The notes under the pieces: model-generated | The model's input: the letters and a program-made list of their open reading frames with translations, nothing else | Database searches by the model: none | What the model was told of the DNA's origin: nothing | Position numbers and translations under genes: made by a program | Assembly (NCBI GenBank): GCA_903847975.1 | Contig: CAINFC010000138.1 | Span: 52,340-116,339, forward strand | DNA length: 64,000 nt | Origin: an uncultured Acidobacteriota bacterium | GTDB taxonomy: Bacteria > Acidobacteriota > UBA6911 > CAINFC01 | Reading direction: 5' to 3' | Part shown: positions 19,701 through 27,293 of the stretch, piece after piece | How the letters are laid out: each line of letters opens with the position of its first letter | How positions within the stretch are numbered: position 1 is the first letter of the stretch

Positions 19701-20007
19701 CCGGATTTCCTTCCACCTGCTTGTAAACCTGGAAGCCGTAGCCATCGTAACGGTTGAGGCCCTCCTCGGTTCCGAACCAGAGAAACCCGCGGTGGTCCTG
19801 CAGGATGCAGGCCACGATGCTTTGGCTAAGGCCTTCCTGGATCGAGAGCCTCTCGAATCCCAGGTTGAGGCGCGGTGCTCCGAAGCAGGGGGGGAGCAGC
19901 AGGAAAAGAAGCAGCGTCAAAAATCCGCCGCGGTCAGGGCCCCGGGCGGCATGCACGCCGGTTCCGCCCGGCCCCGGATGCCTGCCAGTGATCGAAGGGT
20001 CGGTCAT
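16702..20007 (-). CDS. Two-component-propeller sensor histidine kinase
   Basis: 1101 residues from ATG 20007, the first ATG of the frame (no good Shine-Dalgarno). A signal-like hydrophobic segment is followed by about 14 Reg_prop beta-propeller repeats of the form LWIGTxGGGLNRxD (to about residue 680), a Y_Y_Y domain (about 730-795, RYAYRMQGLDVDW), one transmembrane helix (about 826-845), then HisKA with the phospho-acceptor His in LVHELRTPL (about 877) and a complete HATPase (INNLLSNAVKF, DDGEGI, KGTGLGL). Unlike the Bacteroides hybrid kinases it has no receiver or AraC domain, so its partner must be encoded elsewhere. Ligand is unknown; a periplasmic glycan is plausible. Confidence 0.9.
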   Translation of the reverse strand: MTDPSITGRHPGPGGTGVHAARGPDRGGFLTLLLFLLLPPCFGAPRLNLGFERLSIQEGLSQSIVACILQDHRGFLWFGTEEGLNRYDGYGFQVYKQVEGNPASLSHGNILSLLESREGEIWVGTFHGGLNRYDPRLDRFTRFPRALPAAGTEGLSNDVVRSVLQDRQGAIWVGTDSGLNRLDPDRKTFRVFHSQPGIAGSLSQDEIYALCEDAEGILWIGTNGGGLNRYDPKSNLFSVFRPEPGAPAGSDSDCIWTLHRARSGHIWVGTKGSRIYRFDPASGAFTPFALQSARFPSPEHFPVYALLEDRDGILWVGTGGNGLIALDPRDGSFSAYRFSPLEANSLSNNEIRSIREDRSGVLWIGTYGGGITKIRKRQFSHIQVDPEDPDRLSNNIVWSLLEDGSGILWIGTHGGGLDRYDRRADRFTHFRHRPGDPTSLSSNIVRLVYEDREGTLWLGTNGGGLNRFDRSRGTFFAYRNRPEDSSSISHDEIRALYEDRNGNFWVGTHGGGLNRLDRRTGRFTRYLPREGDPGSISSNIVRGLLHDQSGVLWVATYGGGLCRLDPGSGRFTAFRAAPEEAGRLNNDFLFALYEDRRRNLWIATWGGGLNRLNPERTTFSHYGVPEGLPSNSIYGMLEDEAGMLWISTLNGLSRLDPETMAVKNYNELDGLQSNEFNGGSYFRSRNGEMFFGGIRGFNFFFPAAIRENEVVPPVVLTSFQKLNKDVALPRPISETGEIVLSHRDYLFSFEFSALDFTAPSKNRYAYRMQGLDVDWIQTPSTRRFASFTSLKPGEYRFQVKGSNNDGIWNSEGASIRIVITPPFWQTWSFTVLLAAGFVGLLGLAFRIRTARLTDRLETKRLENELKLKADFTAMLVHELRTPLTAVMGYADALRIFPERMSVKKTCDVIVQSSEKMLTLINDMLDYSKFEAGKMVLNKAEITLAPLISEALELLAPLFQQKEIQVRCEIQPEAQSARILADSDKITQVINNLLSNAVKFTPAGGNVRIAVRKIRPEVLEVMVEDDGEGIEEEYRPLLFDQYAQLSAPRKVKGTGLGLAVSRFIIEAHGGAIGHRHSPSGRGSQFFFSMPICPDGRPDPAEA

Positions 20008-20159
20008 GGCCAAGATGATACCAGGGATGCGGGAGAAAATCAAAACGCAATCGGACAGGAAAAAAAGTGGTAAGACGGGCGAATAAAGCCCTGCCGTTTT
20101 CGTAATACATAAGCGGAAAGCAAAAAAGCGGTCGGATAAGGCCGAGTTTGGAGGGAGTT

Positions 20160-20432
20160 ATGCTGGAACTGGCTGGCCTGTTTTTTTTATTTCTGGTGGC
20201 GGGAGTGGTTTTTGTTGCCGCCAAGCTTTTATTCAAACTGATTTGCCTGCCCATAACCGTCGGGTTCTGGGCGGTCAAGCTGCTGTTCGGGCTTCTGTTT
20301 ACCGTGCTGGGGGGGCTGGCCCTGCTGGTTCTTTTGCCGATCGGCCTCCTGGCCCTTCCGCTGCTGATCGTGGCCGGCGTTTTCGGCGTCCTGCTGCTCC
20401 CGGTTTTTCTCCTGGTTAAGATATTCACCTGA
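20160..20432 (+). CDS. Small hydrophobic membrane protein, unknown
   Basis: 90 residues, almost entirely hydrophobic with three or four predicted membrane segments separated by single Lys residues (AAKLLFKL, AVKLLFGL, FLLVKIFT). ATG 20160 is supported by GGAGGG just upstream. The repeated Leu/Val/Gly pattern gives no family. It is convergent with the kinase-TIR gene and divergent from the histidine kinase, so it is a stand-alone gene here. Confidence 0.6.
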   Translation: MLELAGLFFLFLVAGVVFVAAKLLFKLICLPITVGFWAVKLLFGLLFTVLGGLALLVLLPIGLLALPLLIVAGVFGVLLLPVFLLVKIFT

Positions 20433-20480
20433 TGACTAATTGAAAAGTCATTGTCTCCTTTCGACAAGCCCTTGCGCTTT

Positions 20481-20550
20481 TCTTCCCGCTCTTCCTTAAT
20501 CTTCCTGTGTGCCCCGGTCCTTTCACAGGAGGACGGGAAGATCCGGAAGT
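20481..20550 (+). repeat. Dispersed palindromic repeat, copy D
   Basis: Arm TTCCCGCTCTTCCTTAATC and CTTCCTGTGTGCCCCGGTC, then CTTTCACAGGAGGACGGGAAG and ATCCGGAAG. Beyond it, TTCGGATGGGGAGAG matches the sequence that follows copy C. It lies between the convergent small membrane protein and kinase-TIR genes, where the hairpin could act as a two-way terminator. Confidence 0.7.
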
Positions 20551-20619
20551 TCGGATGGGGAGAGAGACTTTGTGCGGGATGGCAAAGAAGAAGCCGGATT
20601 GCGCGGATTCCCCGGTCGG

Positions 20620-23352
20620 TTATCCGGGTGGCAGTGAGCTTTCCATTCTGGCCAACGCGGCTTCCGGGGAAAAGACTTCGATTTCTCCCAGGTCCCGAAG
20701 GGAGGTCCCATCGGCCATTTCAGTCCCGACCGGCAGGATAATTTTGTTCCGGCCCTGGGGATCCCGGATCAGGGCCTGCTGTAGCTCCCAGCGGCAATAA
20801 ATGGATTGCAGGAAGGCCGGAGACAGGATTGCCACAAACATCCGGCAGGTCCGGAGCCGGCCGATAGCCTCCGCCAGGCGCCCCGGGTCCTCCTCGGAAA
20901 GTGCCCCGGCGTGGAACACGCGGATACCGGGCCTGCAGGCCTGCAGCGGCTCCAGCAGTCTGACCTGCGCCCAATCCCTCGTTTCCGAGGGACAACTCAG
21001 GTAAACGTCCACCGGCAAAGGAGGCGGATCCGCACCCACCTGCCGCTCCCAGGCGGCCGCCAGGCAGGAAAGCCTGTGCAGGTCATCCTCCACGGACAGG
21101 GACGGGAGGTCCTGACGAGTATGGAGTGTCGATGGTTCCGCCTGGGTGGCATACTGCAGAAACAGCTCCTCGATTCCATCCGGAGCCAGCACTGTGCCGG
21201 ACCGCGGGGAATCCACGATGGTAAAGGAGTGGCTGCGCCCGTCGTACCAGGGGTCCGAGTTGTCATAACCGGGCCGGGCCGGGCTATCCAGCCGGTCATC
21301 TCTGCCCAGCATCCGGATCCGGGCCAGGCTTTCTTCCCGGTCGAGCCATCCGCCCATCCCCCGCAGGCTCACCCCGCTTTCCGGCTTGACCGAAAGGATG
21401 CAGCGGCCGCGGGACGGCCCGGCCTCCTCAAAAATGCAGAGCGCGGTGAACCCGGCCCCGCCGGCGGATCTTTGGGCATCGGTGCGGGCCCAGTCCTTGA
21501 AGAACAGGCAGCGGTCCGGATCGCCCGGGCTCTGCACGTGCCGGATCAAAAGGCCATCCACCTCCATCGCTCCGCCGAAGAGGGAGGGGAGGCGCAGGGA
21601 AACGGCGCGGGCATGGCATTCCGGATTTTCCATCTTGGCCCGGTAGCGCTGCATGTCCATGCGGATTTCCCGGCGGTCGATCTCTCCCAGGACTTCCGGG
21701 CAGGAGAAGGCGTCCACGGCGATCAGCGGAATCCCTTTCCGAACGCTTTCCTCCAGGGCGTAGGCTACGACTTCCAGGCCCTCCTCCACGCATTTGCGCC
21801 AGCGGTCCTCCGGGCGGCGCCAGGACCGCAGTGCGTGTCGATGGACAATCGCCAGGTAGGCGGTATACAGGGAAAACGGGTTTTCGGGGGTCAGCCCCAG
21901 GTAGCCGCCGTCCACCCGGTCCAGATAATAAGCCAGGCTCTCGCTGCCTTCCGGCAGCTCCCCGCAGCGCAGCAGCCGCATCGCCAGGTAGGCGGAAGCG
22001 ACGCAATCCAGGTCCGGTTCGTGGTGGAGCGTCAGGGTTATCGGGGTCTCTCCGGCGCTCGCCCCGGACCGCACCTGGCGCACAAAGTCCGGGTGGGTAA
22101 GGATTAAACGGGCAGTCGAGCCGGCATAGGAACTCAGGTGATGGTGGTCGATTACTCCCGGGCACAGGAGATTGCCCACATCCAGAAAGAGGTTCCCCCG
22201 GTTCTGTTCCGCCGGAGGAGCCAGGGTGCCGTAACCCACGAACCGGAAGAGGATCGGAGCCGGCCCGGCCTTTCCCTGTGCGGATTCCGCTGTGTCCGCC
22301 GCTGGTGGTGGCTCGGGGGATATCGCTTCCAGGGCTGCCAGCAGTTCCGCCGGGTTCCGGAATCGCTTTTCCCTTGATTTCTGCTGCATCTTTTCGACCA
22401 GGGCGGAAACCGGCTCCGGAATATCCGGAACTCTCCGGCTTAGGGGGAGCGGAACCGAGTAAAGCAACCGGTGGATGATTTCGCCGAGAGACTGCCCCTC
22501 GACCGGGGGAGCGCCGGTCAGCATGTGATACAAGGATGCCCCCAGCGAATAAATATCGGCGCGGATGTCGATTTCCCGGGAAGTCTGAAAATGCTCCGGG
22601 GACATATACTGCGGCGTGCCGGCCATGCTGCGCGGCGATCCGGCGGCCTGGCCGGGCAGAATTTGCATGGCCAGGCCGAAATCCACCAGTACCACCGCTC
22701 CGTCGGCGGCCAGCAGGATGTTTTCCGGTTTGATATCCCGGTGAATGATTCCGGCTTCGTCGAGTGCCTGCAGGCCGCGGGCGGCGGAGGCGATCAGGCG
22801 CAGGGCTTCGGGCCAGGGCAGCCGCCCCTTTCTGGCCAGCAGCGATCCGATCGATTCGCCCGGCAGATATTCCATGACGATGAAATGAATGCCCCAGGAC
22901 TCCCCGCAATCCAGAACCCGCACCACGTTCGGGTGCCGGATGCGGGCCGCCAGCTGCGCTTCGCGCAGAAACTGGTCGATGGCCGCCGGGTGAATCGATC
23001 CGTCCTTTTTCAGCAGCTTGACCACCAGCGGAATCCCCAGGGCCAGGTGGCAGGCGCGGTAAATTTCGCCCATGGCGCCGGCGTTGAGGAAGCGCTCGTA
23101 GCGGATCCGGGAAATGGGGGGCAGCAGGCGAATCTCGGCGCCGCTCCCGAATTCCGTTCCCTCCGGGCAAAGGGGATCGCCGGCCAGCACGGTGACAACG
23201 GCCCGGCAGGCGGAACAGCAGAACTGCTGGGCCGGCGCCAGGGCGGTGGCGTAGACGGAGCGGCACCCGGGACAAACCGATTTCCGGATCTCTTCAGAAA
23301 GGGTTTCCCGCATGGAAAAGGTCATCTGCCCGGGGTCTGCGGATGTGGTCAT
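20620..23352 (-). CDS. Zinc ribbon - Ser/Thr protein kinase - DHH-like - TIR fusion protein
   Basis: 910 residues, no membrane segment. (1) Zinc ribbon, about 27-49: CPGC and CSAC pairs. (2) PknB-type kinase, about 84-345, with every catalytic element intact: glycine loop AGAMGEIY, Lys112 in VVKLL, HRDIKPEN (Asp206), DFG (Asp224), SPE of the activation segment. (3) About 385-720, a region with DHH-phosphoesterase motifs: DVGN..CPGVIDHHH (391-405) and HHEPDLDCVAS (443-453). (4) TIR domain, about 781-890: VDVYLSCPS, VFHAGALSEEDPGRL, ILSPAFLQS, and CRWELQQA with Glu856 at the NADase position. Phosphorylation, nucleotide or phosphate-ester chemistry and NAD cleavage in one chain suggest a signalling or cell-suicide defence protein; this is inference. 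Confidence 0.85.
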   Translation of the reverse strand: MTTSADPGQMTFSMRETLSEEIRKSVCPGCRSVYATALAPAQQFCCSACRAVVTVLAGDPLCPEGTEFGSGAEIRLLPPISRIRYERFLNAGAMGEIYRACHLALGIPLVVKLLKKDGSIHPAAIDQFLREAQLAARIRHPNVVRVLDCGESWGIHFIVMEYLPGESIGSLLARKGRLPWPEALRLIASAARGLQALDEAGIIHRDIKPENILLAADGAVVLVDFGLAMQILPGQAAGSPRSMAGTPQYMSPEHFQTSREIDIRADIYSLGASLYHMLTGAPPVEGQSLGEIIHRLLYSVPLPLSRRVPDIPEPVSALVEKMQQKSREKRFRNPAELLAALEAISPEPPPAADTAESAQGKAGPAPILFRFVGYGTLAPPAEQNRGNLFLDVGNLLCPGVIDHHHLSSYAGSTARLILTHPDFVRQVRSGASAGETPITLTLHHEPDLDCVASAYLAMRLLRCGELPEGSESLAYYLDRVDGGYLGLTPENPFSLYTAYLAIVHRHALRSWRRPEDRWRKCVEEGLEVVAYALEESVRKGIPLIAVDAFSCPEVLGEIDRREIRMDMQRYRAKMENPECHARAVSLRLPSLFGGAMEVDGLLIRHVQSPGDPDRCLFFKDWARTDAQRSAGGAGFTALCIFEEAGPSRGRCILSVKPESGVSLRGMGGWLDREESLARIRMLGRDDRLDSPARPGYDNSDPWYDGRSHSFTIVDSPRSGTVLAPDGIEELFLQYATQAEPSTLHTRQDLPSLSVEDDLHRLSCLAAAWERQVGADPPPLPVDVYLSCPSETRDWAQVRLLEPLQACRPGIRVFHAGALSEEDPGRLAEAIGRLRTCRMFVAILSPAFLQSIYCRWELQQALIRDPQGRNKIILPVGTEMADGTSLRDLGEIEVFSPEAALARMESSLPPG

Positions 23353-23653
23353 GATCAGATCTTAAAAAGTTTGACCGGCGATTGCAAGCCCGGGACTGAA
23401 TTTCGGGTGGCAGAAAGCCCTGCTAAATTGAATAGGAAATTGATTTACAGGTTCAATGCTTCAGTGGTATTCTGATCTGCATAAGTGATCGGAAGTTGGC
23501 AAGGGACAACCGCCGTTCCGCGGTTTTCATGCAGCCACATGCACGGGGGTTTGTGTGGCTGCCCGGGGCAAGTACCATTGGGAAAACCTGTTGCCCCTTG
23601 AGGATTCAACTCCGGGGAAATCAATTTTTTTCTTTACAGGAGGTGTGATCTTT
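23353..23653. other. Divergent intergenic region before the kinase-TIR and Oar genes
   Basis: The gap carries the putative minus-strand promoter of the kinase-TIR gene next to its start, and on the plus strand the Shine-Dalgarno AGGAGG of the Oar receptor. No repeat or RNA gene was seen. Confidence 0.4.
23359..23387 (-). promoter_or_regulatory. Putative promoter giving a leaderless kinase-TIR transcript
   Basis: On the minus strand TTGCAA (23387-23382) and TAAGAT (23364-23359) are 17 bp apart. The expected start of transcription falls at or within a base or two of the A of the ATG at 23352. No Shine-Dalgarno precedes this ATG, which fits a leaderless message. Confidence 0.4.
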
Positions 23654-26600
23654 ATGCAGAAGAAACGGTTGCTCTTGGTCCTCCTTGTGGGGACCCTGCT
23701 GATTTCTACCCCGCTGATACAACGTCTTGCGGCCCAGGTTCTTTACGGCTCGGTGGTGGGAACCGTGAAAGACCAGAGCGGTGCCATCGTGCCCGGGGCC
23801 ACCATTACCGTTACCAACGTAGACACCGGACAGGCCCGTGAAGCGGTGTCGGACGATACCGGAAATTACTCCATCCCCAATGTGCTGGAAGGGGTCTACG
23901 ACCTGAGCGTCAAGATGACCGGCTTCCGCAATCATCTGGAAAAGGGGATGAAGGTGACCATTAACACGGTGCGCCGCACCGATGTGGTGTTGCAGGTCGG
24001 GCAGGTCAGCGAAACGGTCACCGTGGATGCCAGTGCGGCCGTGCTGCAGACCACCAAGGCGGACGTCAACGTCAACCTGGAGGCCAAAGCCATCGAAACC
24101 CTGCCGCTCGGCAACTACCGCAACTACCAGACCCTGATCAACCTGGTGCCGGGAGCCACGCCGGGGGCCCTGCAGAATGCGGTGACCGATACGCCGGGCC
24201 GCTCTCTGACCACCAATGTCAACGGCATGGACCGCGGAGCCAACAACACCCGCCTGGACGGCGCCGCTGACATTCTGATTACCATGCCGCATCATGCGGT
24301 TTATGTCGCTCCGGTCGAGAGCGTGGAAACCGTGAATATTTCCACCAACAACTTCGATGCCGAGCAGGGCATCACCGGCGGAGCCGCGGTCACGGTGGTG
24401 ACCAAGTCGGGGACCAACGAGCTGCACGGCAGCCTGTTCGCCAACCACGACAACAGCGCGCTGCGGGCCTTCCGCTGGGACGAAAATCGCGCCCGTCAGG
24501 CGGTCAAGCCGAAAACCATCCGCAACATCGACGGGGGGAGCATCGGCGGACCGATCATCAAAAACAAGCTGTTCTTTTTCGGCGACTACGAGGGAACCTT
24601 CGAGCGCTCCGGGTTTTCCAGCCTCTATTCGGTGCCGACCGCCACCTGGAGAAACGGGGATTTCAGCAAAAAGCTGGGAGCCCAGATCCTGGATTCCAAG
24701 GGCAATGCGATCATGGTGCCGACGACCGACGGGCGTTCGGTGCCTCTGCAACAGGGCATGATCTTCGATCCTTACACCGGAAGCCTGGACGGCACCGGCC
24801 GCAGCGTCTTTTCCAGTGCGGGCCAAGTGAACGTCATTCCAACCAGCCGTCTGAACGGCTCCACGGGCAAGCTGCTGGCTGCCGTTCCGCTGCCCAACCT
24901 GTCCGGAGATAACAATAACCTCTTCCTGGCCGGGACGCAGGCCGTCAACCGGCACAATGCCGACGTCAAGATCAACTGGAACCGCACCGAGAATCATCAG
25001 CTCTGGTTCAAATACAGCATGATGAAAGGGATCGTTACCTGCAAACCCAGCCTGGGCGAAGCAGGCGGGCCCGGACTGTGCACGGGCGGCGGCGTGGGCA
25101 AGGGAGACACCCTGGTGCAGCTGGCCACGATCGGTCAGACCTATACCATCTCTCCCACGTTCCTGATCGACGGAACGTTCGGATTGACCCGGTTCGGACA
25201 GACCGTGGATCCGGGCAACCTGGACAAGAAATACGGGCTGGATGTCATGGGGATCCCGGGAACCAATGGTTCCGACACTCTGGAGGGCGGCATTCCCTAT
25301 TTCACCGTTTCCGATATGACCACCATGGGGAATTCCGAAGGGTGGAATCCCTTGGCGCGCAACGACCAGTCGCTGCTGCTCAATGTCAACGCCAACCGCA
25401 TTCAGGGGAATCATGATTTCCGCTTCGGCCTGGACCTGATGCACCACCTGATGAACCACTGGCAGCCGGAGCTGGGCTGCGGGCCGCGCGGCTGCTTCGG
25501 TTTCGGCAACGGCGTGACCGCCCTGAACCCGACCGCCATCCGCAACGCGGTGGGGTTCACCGGCAGCACTCCCTCCTTCGAAAACAGCTGGAACAGCATG
25601 GCGGCCTTCCTCCTGGGGGCTCCGTCCTCTTCCGGCAAGAGCCCGCAGTACATCAAGATGACCAGCATGGAAAACACCTGGGCCCTGTTTTTCCGCGACC
25701 GGTGGCGCGTGAATAATAAATGGACGCTCAACCTGGGACTTCGCTGGGAGCTCTATCCGACCCGCACCCGTTCGCAGGATATGGGGATCGAATCCTACGA
25801 TCCCACCACCAACGAGGTGCTGATCGGAGGCAAAGGCGGATTGCCGAGGGATGTCGGGGTGGGCTACAGCAAGAAGCTCTTTGCCCCGCGCTTCGGATTT
25901 GCCTACCAGATGACCCGGAACACGGTCCTGCGGGGCGGCTACGGGATCACCTTCCACTCCCATCCCTGGGGAGCGCAGGCTCTGCGGGGCTTCTATCCTC
26001 TGACCATTGTGGCCAACTGGGCCGGGGTGAACGGGTACCAGACGGTGAACACCGATCCGGGCTACATTTCCGCGGGCATTCCCAACCAGCCGCTGGGTTC
26101 GAAAGTGGGTATTCCCACCATCACGTACCCGGATATCAGCAAGGGTCGCGTTCCTCTGCCTCTGGCCGCCGAGATGGGCTACCCTGCGGCCAACCGGCAG
26201 CTGAAACGCGGCTACATCGAGTCCTGGAACCTGACCGTGGAGCGAAAGTTCCCGGGCGAGATGCTGACTTCCGTGGCCTACGTCGGAACCCAGTCGATCA
26301 ACGGTTTCGCCTTCGTGCAGCTGAACGCCTCCCAGATTCCCGGCTCCGGGAACGCCGGCCGGCCGTTCTACGCCAAGTTCGGGCGTACCGCCAACAACCG
26401 GTTCTGGAACGGGCAGACGCACTCCGACTACCATTCGCTGCAGACCACCATCAACCGGCGCTTCAGCGGCGGTCTGCTGCTGAAAGGCGCCTACACCTGG
26501 TCGCATGCCATTGCGGAAGCCAGCTACGGCGACTGGACGACCTTCTCTTTCAATGCCGTCAGCCAGCTTTACCGCAACCGCGCCAATGCTCCGTTCAACC

Positions 26601-27139
26601 GGCCCCATGTGCTGCAGATGGCCTACATCTATGAGCTGCCCTTCGGGACCGGCAAGAGATGGGCGCAGAACGGAATTGCCCGGGCAATCCTGGGCAACTG
26701 GCAGATCAACGGGATCTTCAGCTCCTACCAGGGGAATCAATACAACCTGAGCGCTTCCGGAACCTCGCTGAACATGCCGGGAGGCAATTCCCAGACTCCG
26801 GATCAGATCAAGCCCGAGGTGGCCAAGCTGGGGAACGTGGGCGACAGCACCTTTTTCGATACGACCGCGTTTGCCAACATCACCGAAGTCCGCTTTGGAA
26901 CCGTCGGCCTGTACGCCATGCGCGGTCCCGGGGCGGTCAACATGGACATGAGCCTCTTCCGCAGCTTCAAGGTCACCGAGAAGATAAAGGCGGAATTCCG
27001 GGTGGAAGGGTTCAACATCTGCAATACCCCGCACTTCGGCAATCCGCAGGGCAGCATCACCAGTTCGAACTTCGGGAAGATTACCACCGTGCAGGACGAT
27101 CCGCGGAAATTCCGCTTCGGACTGCGCCTGGTCTTCTAA
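23654..27139 (+). CDS. Oar-type TonB-dependent receptor with carboxypeptidase-regulatory domain
   Basis: 1161 residues. ATG 23654 follows AGGAGG. Signal peptide (LLLVLLVGTLLISTPLIQRLAAQ), then a CarboxypepD_reg-like beta-sandwich (about 30-110: GTVKDQSGAIVPGATITVTN), a plug domain (NGMDRGANNTRLDG, VTKSGTNELHGSLF) and a long outer-membrane beta-barrel ending in a C-terminal Phe (RLVF). Oar-like proteins are greatly expanded in Acidobacteriota; uptake or adhesion roles are proposed, but the ligand is unknown. A strong terminator follows. It lies between the kinase-TIR gene (divergent) and the HEPN-like gene. Confidence 0.9.
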   Translation: MQKKRLLLVLLVGTLLISTPLIQRLAAQVLYGSVVGTVKDQSGAIVPGATITVTNVDTGQAREAVSDDTGNYSIPNVLEGVYDLSVKMTGFRNHLEKGMKVTINTVRRTDVVLQVGQVSETVTVDASAAVLQTTKADVNVNLEAKAIETLPLGNYRNYQTLINLVPGATPGALQNAVTDTPGRSLTTNVNGMDRGANNTRLDGAADILITMPHHAVYVAPVESVETVNISTNNFDAEQGITGGAAVTVVTKSGTNELHGSLFANHDNSALRAFRWDENRARQAVKPKTIRNIDGGSIGGPIIKNKLFFFGDYEGTFERSGFSSLYSVPTATWRNGDFSKKLGAQILDSKGNAIMVPTTDGRSVPLQQGMIFDPYTGSLDGTGRSVFSSAGQVNVIPTSRLNGSTGKLLAAVPLPNLSGDNNNLFLAGTQAVNRHNADVKINWNRTENHQLWFKYSMMKGIVTCKPSLGEAGGPGLCTGGGVGKGDTLVQLATIGQTYTISPTFLIDGTFGLTRFGQTVDPGNLDKKYGLDVMGIPGTNGSDTLEGGIPYFTVSDMTTMGNSEGWNPLARNDQSLLLNVNANRIQGNHDFRFGLDLMHHLMNHWQPELGCGPRGCFGFGNGVTALNPTAIRNAVGFTGSTPSFENSWNSMAAFLLGAPSSSGKSPQYIKMTSMENTWALFFRDRWRVNNKWTLNLGLRWELYPTRTRSQDMGIESYDPTTNEVLIGGKGGLPRDVGVGYSKKLFAPRFGFAYQMTRNTVLRGGYGITFHSHPWGAQALRGFYPLTIVANWAGVNGYQTVNTDPGYISAGIPNQPLGSKVGIPTITYPDISKGRVPLPLAAEMGYPAANRQLKRGYIESWNLTVERKFPGEMLTSVAYVGTQSINGFAFVQLNASQIPGSGNAGRPFYAKFGRTANNRFWNGQTHSDYHSLQTTINRRFSGGLLLKGAYTWSHAIAEASYGDWTTFSFNAVSQLYRNRANAPFNRPHVLQMAYIYELPFGTGKRWAQNGIARAILGNWQINGIFSSYQGNQYNLSASGTSLNMPGGNSQTPDQIKPEVAKLGNVGDSTFFDTTAFANITEVRFGTVGLYAMRGPGAVNMDMSLFRSFKVTEKIKAEFRVEGFNICNTPHFGNPQGSITSSNFGKITTVQDDPRKFRFGLRLVF

Positions 27140-27167
27140 GGTCCTTGTTACTCTGCCTGTCGTGTGG

Positions 27168-27201
27168 AAAGGGGTGGGCCCCGGGCCCGCCCCTTTCTTT
27201 T
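27168..27201 (+). terminator. Intrinsic terminator of the first Oar gene
   Basis: A 12-bp stem (AAAGGGGTGGGC with GCCCGCCCCTTT, one G-T pair) around a 5-nt loop is followed by CTTTT. It begins 28 bp after the receptor stop codon. Confidence 0.8.
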
Positions 27202-27293
27202 AAAGAGAAGGGAAATTGTAACGTGGCTCCTTCATGGAAGAAGGCTTTTGGAGAACGAATCCTTCCTGATTCCCCGAAGAATGGCGGATAAGG

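Noticed and set aside
23621..27034. 1137-residue minus-strand frame
   Set aside because: It is antisense to the first Oar receptor with no ribosome site or recognisable fold.
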